A DNA stretch of 64,000 nucleotides from an uncultured Nitrososphaera sp. (GCA_946480575.1 CAMLKF010000002.1:6206-70205); one strand, 5' to 3'; positions 8,796 through 17,094 are shown, counted from the first letter of the stretch. A program made the numbers and translations. Notes: a model not told the origin generated them from the letters alone.

Positions 8796-8992
8796 TTATG
8801 ATGCTACTAGGGACCTTATCATGAATTCCTCTAGCTCGTATTCTCGGTATCTCTGGTCTGATATGTCGTTTCTGCTATGTGCTTCCTTGTCTGACTCGTG
8901 TCGGAATATCATGTTGTAGTTCTGGCACTGGTAGTAGATCTTCAACGATTGTGGTATAGCCAGAGGAGAACTTAACTTCCAGTATGTAGTGA
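8796..8992 (-). other. Possible coding remnant downstream of amoC
   Basis: On the minus strand, two frames each give protein-like stretches (YQCQNYNMIFRHESDK followed by acidic and basic helices to a stop at 8796, and ILEVKFSSGYTTIVEDL in another frame). They would join through one frameshift. No start codon or family is evident. It may be the 3' remnant of a gene that once followed amoC, or chance. Confidence 0.25.
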
Positions 8993-9069
8993 AGGATGAA
9001 AACAAAAAGAGAAAAAGGCGGGGGCGTCTGGCTGTTTTTTCAGACCAGACCGAGTCGAAATCCCGTTTT

Positions 9070-9633
9070 TTATGGGATGGACCTGCTGTACAGCTTGCCT
9101 TCCAGAGCGAGCTTGTACATCTCTGCCACGTATGGGTTCTTCGCCGGAGTTTCTGCACCCAGCTCCACCATCCTGGCGTACACCCTGACTACGTAGGCCA
9201 GGGCACCCATGAATGCCACGACGACACCCATGTTAAACATCCAGTGGTTAGGAACTGCAAAGATTTCTTCGACGAACCAGAAGTGCCACAGTTCATTCAC
9301 ACCAATCGTGAACATGGTCGCCAGATAACCAAGGATGGTCAGCTTCAGACCGGTGTTCATCGAGTTGCCTGGTCCACGAAGTATCGGCACTTTTCTGTCA
9401 TAGATGGCTACAAAACCCCAGCCCAAGGGCAGCGCCACAAAGTGGCTGTATAGCCACCAGTGAGCTGGCGTGAAGGCACTGTCTCTAATAGTTGTTTGGT
9501 GCAGCGAGCCGTCGACAAAGTTGTCGACCTCTACTGAGGCTGCGATTGAACCCAGCATGATGATCATGATGTAGATCTTCTTTAGTCTCTGGATTTCGAC
9601 TTCCTTTGGTATCAGTGCTGGCATCTGAGCCAT
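9070..9633 (-). CDS. amoC: Ammonia monooxygenase subunit C
   Basis: A 187-residue membrane subunit of archaeal ammonia monooxygenase, which oxidises ammonia to hydroxylamine. It has about four to five hydrophobic helices. The conserved copper-site region is visible, with VEVDNFVDGSLHQTT near residues 34-48, AHWWLYSHF near 57-65 and NELWHFWFVEE near 113-123, carrying the Asp and His ligands known for AmoC/PmoC. Length matches thaumarchaeal AmoC. A TATA box 26 nt upstream of the ATG indicates a leaderless message. It is not adjacent to other amo genes: amoB is 7 kb away and amoA 15 kb, as in other Nitrososphaera. Confidence 0.97.
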   Translation of the reverse strand: MAQMPALIPKEVEIQRLKKIYIMIIMLGSIAASVEVDNFVDGSLHQTTIRDSAFTPAHWWLYSHFVALPLGWGFVAIYDRKVPILRGPGNSMNTGLKLTILGYLATMFTIGVNELWHFWFVEEIFAVPNHWMFNMGVVVAFMGALAYVVRVYARMVELGAETPAKNPYVAEMYKLALEGKLYSRSIP

Positions 9634-9654
9634 AACTCACTATCCAATAAACCA

Positions 9655-9664
9655 GTATATTAAC
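9655..9664 (-). promoter_or_regulatory. TATA box of amoC
   Basis: On the minus strand GTTAATATAC is centred about 26 nt before the amoC ATG (9633). That spacing puts the transcription start at the ATG itself, so amoC mRNA is probably leaderless. Confidence 0.6.
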
Positions 9665-9936
9665 CTCACTTTCATGAATTTACCAATAATTATATTAATT
9701 TTATATGATATACATGTATAATATGTAGAAATCTGTGCCATTAGCTTATTATACATATAGTTTATACGTGTATCGATATTGAGCAATTATGATTATCATA
9801 ATTGATTATCATGACCTACAGGTTTGTGCTCCCACCCAGCCTCTTCACGGCACGCCCCTCTGCTGGACATGCTATACCTGCGCCTGCTATAAGGAATTAG
9901 GCTGCATCCAGCTTTTGACTTCAAAGCCACCGTAGT

Positions 9937-10107
9937 TCATCCTAGGCATTCCTTTCCCAGTATTGTCTTGTCGCTGTACCTTTCTAGCTTTATCCTAAGC
10001 TGCTCGTATTTTTCAAGCTGTTTTCCGATGGACAATCTGATGATCCTACACAAGTAGAGTGGAACAAGCAATGCCCCTGCAAGCAGCAAGGAAAGCTTCA
10101 CTGGCAA
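9937..10107 (-). CDS. Small single-helix membrane protein upstream of amoC
   Basis: A 56-residue ORF from a TTG at 10107. It has an N-terminal hydrophobic helix (LSLLLAGALLVPLYLC, residues 5-20) and then a basic, amphipathic tail (KQLEKYEQLRIKLERYSDK). It is on the same strand as amoC, about 300 nt upstream of its start. The AT-rich gap 9665-9800 holds no other gene I can support. The family is not recognised. The coding layout is convincing, but the start codon and any link to amoC are uncertain. Confidence 0.5.
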   Translation of the reverse strand: MPVKLSLLLAGALLVPLYLCRIIRLSIGKQLEKYEQLRIKLERYSDKTILGKECLG

Positions 10108-10307
10108 TAAAACGCGGCAAAAACATGTATTTCTGCTCTTTGCAATAAAATAATAGAGGGCAGCTCAGTCAAATGCCTTCTCTTCACTACTACATCAGGA
10201 TTAACTCTGAATCTTCACTGCTGCCAGATAGGGTTAGGCAGTTCGCATTAATTAATTCTTTTTCAGTTCTTCTATAGATACTGTGGCCCGCTCTTCTTTG
10301 TGGAAAT

Positions 10308-10322
10308 ACTGGAAACGCGCGC
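10308..10322 (+). repeat. Intergenic repeat motif, copy 1
   Basis: ACTGGAAACGCGCGC followed by an alternating purine-pyrimidine tract (to about 10334). The same core recurs at 41409-41428 and, inverted, at 53880-53899. This copy lacks the GTTCC at the left end of the other two. All copies are intergenic. Confidence 0.6.
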
Positions 10323-10338
10323 ATGCACATACATGAGA

Positions 10339-11091
10339 TCACGTCTGCTCCAGGAAAGGCTTGTACCGCTCGACAAGCTCTGAAAGCGGGAAGCGCTTCT
10401 TGCCCACTATCTTAATGTCGACTCGCGGCTTTTTCCCCTTTTCGATGTCGATGATGTTGTAGCAGTTCTCAAAGAACCCGCGGAACCTAATCGAAGACGT
10501 CGTGCCTGCGTATGCTATTTCCAGCCGCCCGAGGTTCCAGGCCCACGGTCGGTGCTTGTGGCCGCAGAGCACAAGATCGACTCCCGACTGCAGGCATGCC
10601 CGCAGCGTGTCGCCTGCGTCAAGTATGATGATTTTATCGGTGCCTGTATCCGGGATGCCTATCAGGTGGTGGTGCATCGCCACTATCTTGGTCTTCGTCT
10701 CGGGGAACTTGGCCAGGGTCTTTTCTACCCACAGGTTCTGCCGATAGCCTACCTCGCCCTCGTCTCTGTCCGGCCTTGCGGTGCCCAAGGTAAGGACTAT
10801 GGCGTCGTCGAACTCGTAGATCTGCTTTGACGGAAAGAACTTTTTGAACAGGAGATACCCGGTGTGCCGGTAGTCGTGGTTGCCGGCGATTACGATGATG
10901 TTCGGGCAGCTGAACCTCTTGAGCTCGTTCCTTGCCTTTTCAAACTGAAACAGTAGGCCGTCGTCCGTCAGGTCGCCTGTGACGATTATGGCGTCAGGCT
11001 TTAACTTGTTGACCTCGTCGACGACGGCGTCAAAGACGCTCTGGACGAAAAGGCCGCCCATGTGAATGTCAGAGAGTTGGACTATTTGCAA
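10339..11091 (-). CDS. Metallophosphoesterase
   Basis: A 250-residue calcineurin-like phosphoesterase. The dimetal-site motifs appear in order: SDIHMGG near residue 7, GDLTDD near residue 40, GNHDY near residue 70, HHH near residue 140 and GHKH near residue 177. It is close to the CpdA/Icc cyclic-nucleotide phosphodiesterase type and the exonuclease SbcD type, but the motifs alone do not fix the substrate. No signal peptide, so it is cytosolic. It stands alone between the small gene upstream of amoC and a divergent membrane-anchored protein. Confidence 0.88.
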   Translation of the reverse strand: MQIVQLSDIHMGGLFVQSVFDAVVDEVNKLKPDAIIVTGDLTDDGLLFQFEKARNELKRFSCPNIIVIAGNHDYRHTGYLLFKKFFPSKQIYEFDDAIVLTLGTARPDRDEGEVGYRQNLWVEKTLAKFPETKTKIVAMHHHLIGIPDTGTDKIIILDAGDTLRACLQSGVDLVLCGHKHRPWAWNLGRLEIAYAGTTSSIRFRGFFENCYNIIDIEKGKKPRVDIKIVGKKRFPLSELVERYKPFLEQT

Positions 11092-11184
11092 AGCGAGATG
11101 TATGCATGCCCGGCGCTATATAATATTACAATGATATATGCGCGCAAAGCAATATTAACGCCTTAGACTGCTCTTTAAGAATAA

Positions 11185-11751
11185 TTGCCAAAGCGCAAGA
11201 TAAAGGAAGAAAAGCCGAAGAAAAGGCTGGGCAAGAAGGAACTCTTGATAGCCCCTATTGCCATGGGAGCCGCCACCCTTATCGCGCTTGTGGTAATACC
11301 GCTCTTTGCGCCGCAGCCAGACCCTACCCAGGTCTGCCTGAGGGCGCATAACGTTGAAACCTTTCAGCTTCATCCAATGGTAGAGGTGATTGTCGACGGT
11401 CAGCCCATGATCTTGCCTGACAATGTTGGCAAGCAGCCCAAGGACGGCCAAGAATGTCTCCGCCCAATCCATACTGACGAAGCAGGCAGCATCGTCCACA
11501 TAGAGTACATCAGACCCATCAGGTTCAGCATGGCCGACTTTATGAAAGTCTATGCATACGACGGGCAGGCAAGAGTTGTAGACAACTCGACAGGGATGAT
11601 GCAGACCCTTAACCTCACCAACTATGACGTGCAGTACTCCTACTTTTCAGAAGCAGGCGAATTCACGAAGGTAGCCCAGCCTTCTGAGGTGCCGCCGTTT
11701 CCACAGGACAACAGAATGGTCGCCCGCGTGGAGCTGATATCGAAGCAATAA
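11185..11751 (+). CDS. Membrane-anchored extracytoplasmic protein, unknown
   Basis: A 188-residue protein beginning at a TTG. A very basic cytoplasmic N-terminus (residues 2-24) is followed by one membrane helix (LLIAPIAMGAATLIALVVIP, about 25-44). The rest is a soluble domain of about 145 residues with two cysteines (VCLRAHN and ECLRPIH) that could form a disulfide outside the cell. This is the layout of a type II membrane protein. It lies 55 nt before the dehydrogenase gene on the same strand. I do not recognise the domain; similar proteins seem to be confined to Thaumarchaeota. Confidence 0.7.
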   Translation: MPKRKIKEEKPKKRLGKKELLIAPIAMGAATLIALVVIPLFAPQPDPTQVCLRAHNVETFQLHPMVEVIVDGQPMILPDNVGKQPKDGQECLRPIHTDEAGSIVHIEYIRPIRFSMADFMKVYAYDGQARVVDNSTGMMQTLNLTNYDVQYSYFSEAGEFTKVAQPSEVPPFPQDNRMVARVELISKQ

Positions 11752-11805
11752 TAGAATAGAATAAGAATAAATAGCGAAAAAAGCGCCTGCCTCATTGACT
11801 TTGGT

Positions 11806-12831
11806 TTGGCCAAGAAAACTGCAGCGGTAATCAGGGGCGACGGCACGGGCCCGGAGCTCGTTGATGCAATGATCAAGGTTTTGAAGGCTTGCAATAGCAA
11901 AGTTGAATTGGTTCCATGCGATGCGGGGTCGGAGTGGTGGCAAAAGAACGGCGGCAACTCCTACATCTCGCCTGAGGTGTGGAAGCTACTTGAAGAGTCC
12001 GACGCCTGCTTTAAAGGTCCGACGACCACGGTGCCGGTGCCAAACGCGCCACGCAGCGTCGCAGTCAGCATCAGGCAAAAGTTTGAGCTTTACTGCAACA
12101 TCAGGCCGATCAAGACGTACAAGCACGCCGAAAAGCAGCTTGACTTTGTGTGCGTTCGCGAAGCCACTGAAGGGCTGTATGCAGGCATCGAGTTCAAGAC
12201 GAGCGATGATTCTGCCATAGCTATCCGCAAGACAACAAGGAGGGGCTGCGAGCGCGTTGCCAAGCGCGGATTTCAGGTGGCAAAAGACAGGGGCTTTGAC
12301 AAGGTTTACGCGATAACCAAGCGCAACATCCTGAAGGAGACGGACGGCATTTTCTGGGCCGCGGTTGAAAACGCGCAAAAGCAGTTCAAGAACATACAGG
12401 TCGAGGAATACTACATTGACAACATGACGCAGCAACTGGTCAAGAACCCCGAGAGGTTCAACAAGAGCGTGCTTCTCAGCACCAACCTGTTCATGGACAT
12501 TGTTTCGGAATGCGCGTCAGGGCATGTCGGCTCTATTGGCAACGTCTACTCGGGCAACTATGGCGACAGCTATGCAATGTTTGAGCCGGCGCACGGCAGC
12601 GCGCCCAAGTATGCAGGGCAGAACAAGGTCAACCCGGTCGCCACTATCCTATCAGGCGCCTGGATGGTAGAGAACCTTGGAGAAAAGGCAATCTCTGACG
12701 CGATATTCAAGGTGACAGAGGACGTCATTAACGAAAACAGGTACGTCACCTACGACTTGGGCGGCAGCGCGACGCTTTCGCAGATGGCAGATCAGATAGC
12801 GGCAAGGGCCGGTAAGCTTTTGAAAAAGTGA
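11806..12831 (+). CDS. Isocitrate/isopropylmalate dehydrogenase family
   Basis: A 341-residue NAD(P)-dependent beta-decarboxylating dehydrogenase. The family signature is complete: GDGTGPE near residue 10, the substrate loop [13 protein letters not shown] at about 120-132, the catalytic Tyr/Lys region, NLFMDIVSE near 223-231 and [13 protein letters not shown] near 259-271. The loop sequence does not match classic isopropylmalate dehydrogenase; family knowledge favours an isocitrate dehydrogenase of the citric acid cycle, but homoisocitrate or isopropylmalate activity cannot be excluded. The start is a TTG. It ends two bases before the convergent hemK-like gene. Confidence 0.85.
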   Translation: MAKKTAAVIRGDGTGPELVDAMIKVLKACNSKVELVPCDAGSEWWQKNGGNSYISPEVWKLLEESDACFKGPTTTVPVPNAPRSVAVSIRQKFELYCNIRPIKTYKHAEKQLDFVCVREATEGLYAGIEFKTSDDSAIAIRKTTRRGCERVAKRGFQVAKDRGFDKVYAITKRNILKETDGIFWAAVENAQKQFKNIQVEEYYIDNMTQQLVKNPERFNKSVLLSTNLFMDIVSECASGHVGSIGNVYSGNYGDSYAMFEPAHGSAPKYAGQNKVNPVATILSGAWMVENLGEKAISDAIFKVTEDVINENRYVTYDLGGSATLSQMADQIAARAGKLLKK

Positions 12832-12832
12832 C

Positions 12833-13345
12833 CTAGCGGCTCAGCTCTACGACTAACAGCGTTTCATAGAACAGCGCTTTTTCCTTTACTACGTTTTTGC
12901 GCATCTTTTTTTCTGCAATCAGCCTGCCAAGCGCGCTATGGTCTGTCAGCGATGAGACTACCACAAGCATCCTGCCACCCTTGGCGAGCAGTGGCAGTGC
13001 CGACTCTACAAAATGCATGGTAGTTTCTATGCCTGAAGGTCCGCCGTGCACTGTTGGATCTTTAACTCTATCGTCAGGCAGATAGGGCGGATTGCTCACT
13101 ATCAGGTCAAACTTCCCAGAAAACGCGGACGCGGCGTCGCAGCAGGCAAGCATGGCGTCGGACCTGCGCCTGCAGTGCTGCAATGCCTGCAGATCAATGT
13201 CAGAGCCAGCTACATTTTTGAAATTCTTTTCAAGAACCTTGACCAGCAGGCCCGCTCCTACTCCTATCTCGAGCGCCCACCTGCCCCGGTACTGCCTGAC
13301 GCAATCTGCAAGGAGGAATGTGTCGTCAGATGGAACGTATATTTT
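12833..13345 (-). CDS. HemK/PrmC-type N5-glutamine methyltransferase
   Basis: SAM-dependent methyltransferase of the archaeal HemK type, which methylates the GGQ glutamine of release factor aRF1. The AdoMet motif ALEIGVGAGLL and the NPPY catalytic motif (VSNPPYLPDD) are present. The open frame of 170 codons begins after a TGA with the family-typical N-terminus IYVPSDDTFLLAD but has no standard start codon. The first in-frame TTG (13183) would delete the AdoMet motif. The natural start MK-IYVPSDD would need one A fewer in the A5 run at 13342-13346, where the ksgA frame also ends. Either a near-cognate AUA start, a frameshift or an indel is involved. Confidence 0.8.
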   Translation of the reverse strand, partial: KIYVPSDDTFLLADCVRQYRGRWALEIGVGAGLLVKVLEKNFKNVAGSDIDLQALQHCRRRSDAMLACCDAASAFSGKFDLIVSNPPYLPDDRVKDPTVHGGPSGIETTMHFVESALPLLAKGGRMLVVVSSLTDHSALGRLIAEKKMRKNVVKEKALFYETLLVVELSR

Positions 13346-14060
13346 TCATCGACCCGGCAAGCTTGAAAACTTCGCCTGTGCTTAACTGATCTATTCTCTT
13401 ATTCCCAAAGTCAGCGCTTATGCCGACATTGGCAGCTACAGATGATGCCTTCTTGTTCCTCTTTGAGAAGAGGAGGTTGAGGCTTTTTATCGTCTCCCTT
13501 GTTGCTGTATTTGTCGGAATAACCTTTATCATAGCAGACTCGATCAGCGGCCGCGGCTCAAACGACTGCCTTCCAACTCCAAATAATTTCTCTATCGCAA
13601 AGCAATGCGTTGCCAGCGCAGATATTGCCCTGTAATTGTAATCGCCCGGCCCGGCGGCAAGCTTGTCTGCAAATTCCTGCTGCACCATGACTACTGCTCT
13701 TTTGAATTTCTGGGTAGCGAGCCACTCAAACGCGTCTCTGCTGCGAGAATAGGGCAGGTTTGAAACAAAGACGTCAAAGTGCAGGTCACTAGTCTTGAAC
13801 AGGTCTGCGTTTACAAACTCCACGTTGTGAAACGGCAGCAGCTGCTCACGCGCTTTTTCGTACAGCTTGCTGTCGACTTCGTACGAAATGACGCGCCTTG
13901 CTCGCTTGCATAGCTCTGCCGTCAGGACTCCCTGCCCGGCTCCTGCCTCGCATACTGTTTCCTCTCTGCCTATGCCGGCAGCCTCGATGATTCTGGCAAG
14001 GATCCGCTGGTCAACGAGCATGTGCTGGCCAAAAGCCCAGGTAACGCGTCTGCGGGGCAT
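13326..14060 (-). CDS. ksgA: 16S rRNA adenine dimethyltransferase KsgA/Dim1
   Basis: A 244-residue SAM-dependent enzyme that dimethylates two adjacent adenines at the 3' end of 16S rRNA during small-subunit maturation. It opens with GQHMLVDQRILARI, carries the AdoMet site EAGAGQGVLTAEL near residues 38-50 and the catalytic NLPYSRSRDAF near residues 99-109. The C-terminal helical domain is present. It overlaps the hemK-like frame by 20 nt and follows the DUF655 gene by seven bases in the conserved archaeal L21e-rpoF-DUF655-ksgA-hemK order. The last codons (MKNIRSI) are the reading of the A5 run discussed under hemK. Confidence 0.94.
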   Translation of the reverse strand: MPRRRVTWAFGQHMLVDQRILARIIEAAGIGREETVCEAGAGQGVLTAELCKRARRVISYEVDSKLYEKAREQLLPFHNVEFVNADLFKTSDLHFDVFVSNLPYSRSRDAFEWLATQKFKRAVVMVQQEFADKLAAGPGDYNYRAISALATHCFAIEKLFGVGRQSFEPRPLIESAMIKVIPTNTATRETIKSLNLLFSKRNKKASSVAANVGISADFGNKRIDQLSTGEVFKLAGSMKNIRSI

Positions 14061-14067
14061 GATTATT

Positions 14068-14691
14068 TTACTTTCTTACAAAGAGGTTCATTCTGGCTTG
14101 CCCCATTATCTCCTCAATTATCCTCTTGGCTACAAGCTTGGCAGGGTCCCTCAGGCCAACCCTGCTCTGGATTTCCGTGAAATTCTCGAACTTTTTCTTG
14201 TCCCTTTCCTTGATTATCGTCATCATGTACGTCTTGCCAATGCCCGGTATGAGCTCGAGCGCGTGTATCCTCGGCGTTATCGGCTGGGACATGTTGATAT
14301 AGCCCACAAAGCGCTTTTCGTTGGCAAACACCACCTTTTCAACTATGTTTGGGAGCTCATTCTTGGCCGCCTGGGAGATGTCATTGTATTCGAACCTCCC
14401 AAGGACGCTTGCCACCTTGTCCCGGCCCTCCCGGCCGATGTAGAGGCGCTCACCAATATCGACTGTCACGTTCTGGACGCCGAGCAGCTCCAAAAGGGTG
14501 AGCCTCTCCTCCCCAATGGCTTGGATAATGACACCTTCCCTGCCCCTTACAGTTACGGACTTGCCCCTAGGAGTAAAGTCGAGCACATAGGCGTATTCCT
14601 CATATTTCCTTGGCTGGCCGTGATCCGCATGGCCGCCTGCCGGGTGGCCGGCGGCTGCAGGGTCATGAATCGGCGGTGGTTCTCCTGACAA
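14068..14691 (-). CDS. DUF655 family RNA-binding-like protein
   Basis: A 207-residue protein of the archaeal DUF655 family, predicted to bind nucleic acid. Residues about 30-110 form the beta-rich N-terminal part (YAYVLDFTPRGKS followed by REGVIIQAIG). A helix-hairpin-helix-like motif (LELIPGIGKTYMMTIIKERD) is near residues 145-165. The first 26 residues are a low-complexity His/Pro/Gly extension. Its place between rpoF and ksgA is conserved in archaea and suggests a role in rRNA maturation or translation. The exact function is not established. Confidence 0.88.
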   Translation of the reverse strand: MSGEPPPIHDPAAAGHPAGGHADHGQPRKYEEYAYVLDFTPRGKSVTVRGREGVIIQAIGEERLTLLELLGVQNVTVDIGERLYIGREGRDKVASVLGRFEYNDISQAAKNELPNIVEKVVFANEKRFVGYINMSQPITPRIHALELIPGIGKTYMMTIIKERDKKKFENFTEIQSRVGLRDPAKLVAKRIIEEIMGQARMNLFVRK

Positions 14692-14724
14692 TGTCTATTA
14701 CCACTATATGCAGAGAGTCGGTAT

Positions 14725-15057
14725 TTAACTTTGGGTGTCTGGCTTTAGAATATTGAGCATCTTTTCCAGCGTTTCAGAGAGGATGAGCTTTTTCCACCCA
14801 AAGGTAAAGGCTCTGAGCTCTTCAAGCGAGGTAGGCATGATGTTGACCACTTCGACGGCCTCTTCTTCCGTCAGGTCGCACTCATCCACCAGCTGGCGCA
14901 TCATCTTTTGGGCTTTCTTTGAGTCTACTTTTGCAAACTTGCTGACATAGTCAGCCGTCCACCTCTGGATCTGATCCATGTCGTCAGGCTTGACTGATTC
15001 GAGAATTTCCTTTACTTGCGGCAAAGTGATGATCTCTTTCTTGATAATCTCTGTCAT
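14725..15057 (-). CDS. rpoF: RNA polymerase subunit F (Rpo4)
   Basis: A 110-residue homologue of eukaryotic Rpb4, part of the Rpo4/7 stalk of archaeal RNA polymerase. Family segments are visible: ITLPQVKEILES near residue 10, the paired helices of the HRDC-like domain, and the MPTSLEELRAFTFGWK motif near residues 73-88. Its ATG overlaps the L21e stop codon (ATGA), so translation is coupled. It lies in the conserved L21e-rpoF-DUF655-ksgA operon. Confidence 0.95.
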   Translation of the reverse strand: MTEIIKKEIITLPQVKEILESVKPDDMDQIQRWTADYVSKFAKVDSKKAQKMMRQLVDECDLTEEEAVEVVNIMPTSLEELRAFTFGWKKLILSETLEKMLNILKPDTQS

Positions 15058-15386
15058 TTGTTGCTGACACCCGCTGCTGCTGCTGCTGCTGCTGCGGCAG
15101 CAGTAGTAGTAAGGGGCCTGATGTGGTTTAGCCTCGTCTGCAGGATCTTTTTCTTGTCGCCAAACATCACCGCGACCCTCAGGGTTCGTCTCCCGACCTC
15201 CTCGACCACGCCTATCCTGCCGTGGAACCTTCTGTGAGGGGTGGTATTATGCTCCCTCGGGTCAACGTCGACGATAACCTTGTCGCCAACCTTGTAATCG
15301 TGAAGCAGATATGATATGCCCCTGACAACATTGTCCTTTGTCAGTATTGAACGGGCCTTTCTTTTGGTGCCGTACGATCGTGGCAT
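15054..15386 (-). CDS. rpl21e: 50S ribosomal protein L21e with polyalanine tail
   Basis: A 110-residue ribosomal large-subunit protein. The first 96 residues match archaeal L21e (MPRSYGTKRKARSILTKD, then the SH3-like DVDPREHNTTPHRRFHGRIG). The C-terminus then holds ten consecutive alanines encoded by GCN repeats (15069-15104), ending GVSNK. Most L21e proteins stop before such a tail, so it looks like a microsatellite expansion tolerated at the surface. It is the first gene of a five-gene operon and overlaps rpoF by four bases. Confidence 0.95.
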   Translation of the reverse strand: MPRSYGTKRKARSILTKDNVVRGISYLLHDYKVGDKVIVDVDPREHNTTPHRRFHGRIGVVEEVGRRTLRVAVMFGDKKKILQTRLNHIRPLTTTAAAAAAAAAAGVSNK

Positions 15387-15425
15387 GGTATATAGAACAT
15401 CACTGCCAAATGCCTTAATTTAATA

Positions 15426-16421
15426 CTATCTACCTTCGTTGACGTCTGAGATTCCGCGGCCTGCCAGAGTAAATAGGATTTCGCGCTCGGCGTGGTACGG
15501 GCTATCGACCATCCTTGCAATGCGGTTCTTGCCAGAGCGCTTGAGGTATATCCTGTACGTGCTGGTGTGTGCGACTACGTTTCCGCCAGTGGGCCTGACT
15601 GTGTCGCCAAAGACTGCGTCCGGCGAAGCCTGGATCTGGTTGGTCACCATTACCGCCACTTTGTAGGTCTCAGCCATCCTGATCAGAATGTGCATGAACC
15701 TGTTCAGCCTCTGTTGCCTGTCAGACAATGTTGCGCGGCCGAGGAATTCTGCGCGGTAATGCGCAACCGCCGAGTCGACAATTATCAGCCTGACGTTGTT
15801 TTCTTCAATGACTGGGCCGGTCTCCTCTATGATAAGCTCTTGGTGGGCGCTGTTGTACGCCTTGGCCACGATAATGTTTTCAAGCGCCGTGTGAGCGTCA
15901 AGTCCCCTTGCCTGAGCAATAGAAGCTATTCTCTCTGGGCGAAAAGTGTTTTCCGTGTCGATGTAAATCGCCTTTGCTGCAAGTCCGCCCGCCTGTGCAT
16001 CCTGCTGCACCATGACGCACAGGGTGTGGCATAGCTGCGTCTTGCCGGTCCCGAACTCTCCGTAAACTTCTGTGACTGCCTTGGTCTCCAAGCCTCCGCC
16101 GAGCAGGTCGTCAAAGCTTTTCGAGCCTGTCGATATGCGCTCCTTGCGCTTCTTGTAGAGGTTGGTGGCTGTGACAAAGCTTTTGTCTATTACGCCAAGC
16201 TCTTCGAGCATCACCCTAGCCTTGTTGCAAATGCCGACTGACTCGTCCATCTCCATGCCAGTGACCTCGGCTACATCCACAGGTCCCCTTACAAGCAGAT
16301 CCTTGATTGAGCGAAAGCCTGCATCCCTGAGGCGCTTCTCGGTCGCCGGACCTATCTCTTCGATGTTGCCAAGCGCCAGCTTGCCAGAAACGGTGGTGTC
16401 CTCCTCAGCAGTCAAAGTCAT
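15426..16421 (-). CDS. radA: DNA repair and recombination protein RadA
   Basis: A 331-residue archaeal RecA/Rad51 recombinase that forms filaments on single-stranded DNA and drives strand exchange. An N-terminal helix-hairpin-helix domain (IEEIGPATEKRLRDAGFRS) is followed by the ATPase core with Walker A GEFGTGKTQ and Walker B LIIVDSAVAHYRAEF. The DNA-binding loops (TNQIQASPDAVFGD and RPTGGNVVAHTSTYR) are intact. I chose the ATG at 16421 because an AGGTAGG ribosome-binding site precedes it and upstream residues are not conserved; an ATG at 16475 is the alternative. It is divergent from amoB, with a shared 115-bp intergenic region. Confidence 0.95.
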   Translation of the reverse strand: MTLTAEEDTTVSGKLALGNIEEIGPATEKRLRDAGFRSIKDLLVRGPVDVAEVTGMEMDESVGICNKARVMLEELGVIDKSFVTATNLYKKRKERISTGSKSFDDLLGGGLETKAVTEVYGEFGTGKTQLCHTLCVMVQQDAQAGGLAAKAIYIDTENTFRPERIASIAQARGLDAHTALENIIVAKAYNSAHQELIIEETGPVIEENNVRLIIVDSAVAHYRAEFLGRATLSDRQQRLNRFMHILIRMAETYKVAVMVTNQIQASPDAVFGDTVRPTGGNVVAHTSTYRIYLKRSGKNRIARMVDSPYHAEREILFTLAGRGISDVNEGR

Positions 16422-16490
16422 CCTACCTTTAGCATTGTTACTAATTAGGGTTAATAAGGCAAAAAGAGATGGCATATGCAGGCGCTAGAA

Positions 16491-16503
16491 AAAAGTATAT
16501 ATC
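16491..16503 (+). promoter_or_regulatory. TATA box and RBS of amoB
   Basis: AAAAGTATATATC is centred about 39 nt upstream of the amoB ATG. The expected transcript start is near 16525, leaving a short leader with AGAGGG just before the ATG (16529-16534). amoB therefore appears to have a brief leader with a Shine-Dalgarno sequence, unlike the leaderless amoA, amoC and amoX. Confidence 0.55.
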
Positions 16504-16536
16504 TTTGTTCTTTCTGGTCTACCTAAGTAGAGGGAT

Positions 16537-17094
16537 ATGATCCAAAGCAAGACGTTGGTCGTGACGGCTCTTGCAACAGTCATGGTGCTGTCTATAATCT
16601 CACTTTTGCCAAACTACGCGGAGGGGCACGGTGTACAGGCACAGCTGCAGAGCAGATTCGTAAGGATTGAGAATGAGCAGTTCTCGGACAACACTCTGAA
16701 CACAGGCGACGAGCTGACCGTAACTGGCGAACTAACGAGTCTGGTCAACAGGCCACTCAGGGCATGGCTATCGCTGTTCAGCGAGTCGGCTAATGCAGGC
16801 AACAGATGGGAGTTCCTGTCAAGAGATCCACCTGGCAACATATTCGACATCGCGCCAGGAGCAACAATTCCATACTCGATGACTGTGAGGGCGCTTGAGC
16901 CAGGCACCTACCACGTACACACACAGCTTAACATCGAGTCCGTAGGTCCGGGTCTTGGCAGGGGTCAGACAGTGAACGTTAGCGGTGAGGCCGTACTAAA
17001 GCCAATCCCATATGGTAACATCGTTTACCAGTGTGTGATTATCGGCGTAGGTCTCGGCGTGACATTTGCAACAAGGCCGTGGCAAGTAATCTAA
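16537..17094 (+). CDS. amoB: Ammonia monooxygenase subunit B
   Basis: A 185-residue subunit exposed outside the membrane. It has an N-terminal signal/anchor helix (residues 5-25), the HG motif after it (AEGHGVQAQLQSRFVRI) that contributes copper ligands in this family, a cupredoxin-like body and a C-terminal membrane helix ending TRPWQVI. Archaeal AmoB is much shorter than the bacterial form, lacking the second cupredoxin domain, and this length fits. It is transcribed alone, divergent from radA, and followed by a pyrimidine-rich terminator-like stretch. Confidence 0.97.
   Translation: MIQSKTLVVTALATVMVLSIISLLPNYAEGHGVQAQLQSRFVRIENEQFSDNTLNTGDELTVTGELTSLVNRPLRAWLSLFSESANAGNRWEFLSRDPPGNIFDIAPGATIPYSMTVRALEPGTYHVHTQLNIESVGPGLGRGQTVNVSGEAVLKPIPYGNIVYQCVIIGVGLGVTFATRPWQVI

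Noticed and set aside
8989..9453. Plus-strand ORF antisense to amoC
   Set aside because: Lies opposite the conserved AmoC frame; its protein has no hydrophobic or family logic. Shadow.
13046..13385. Plus-strand ORFs over hemK
   Set aside because: The minus strand carries the AdoMet and NPPY motifs; the plus frames are shadows.
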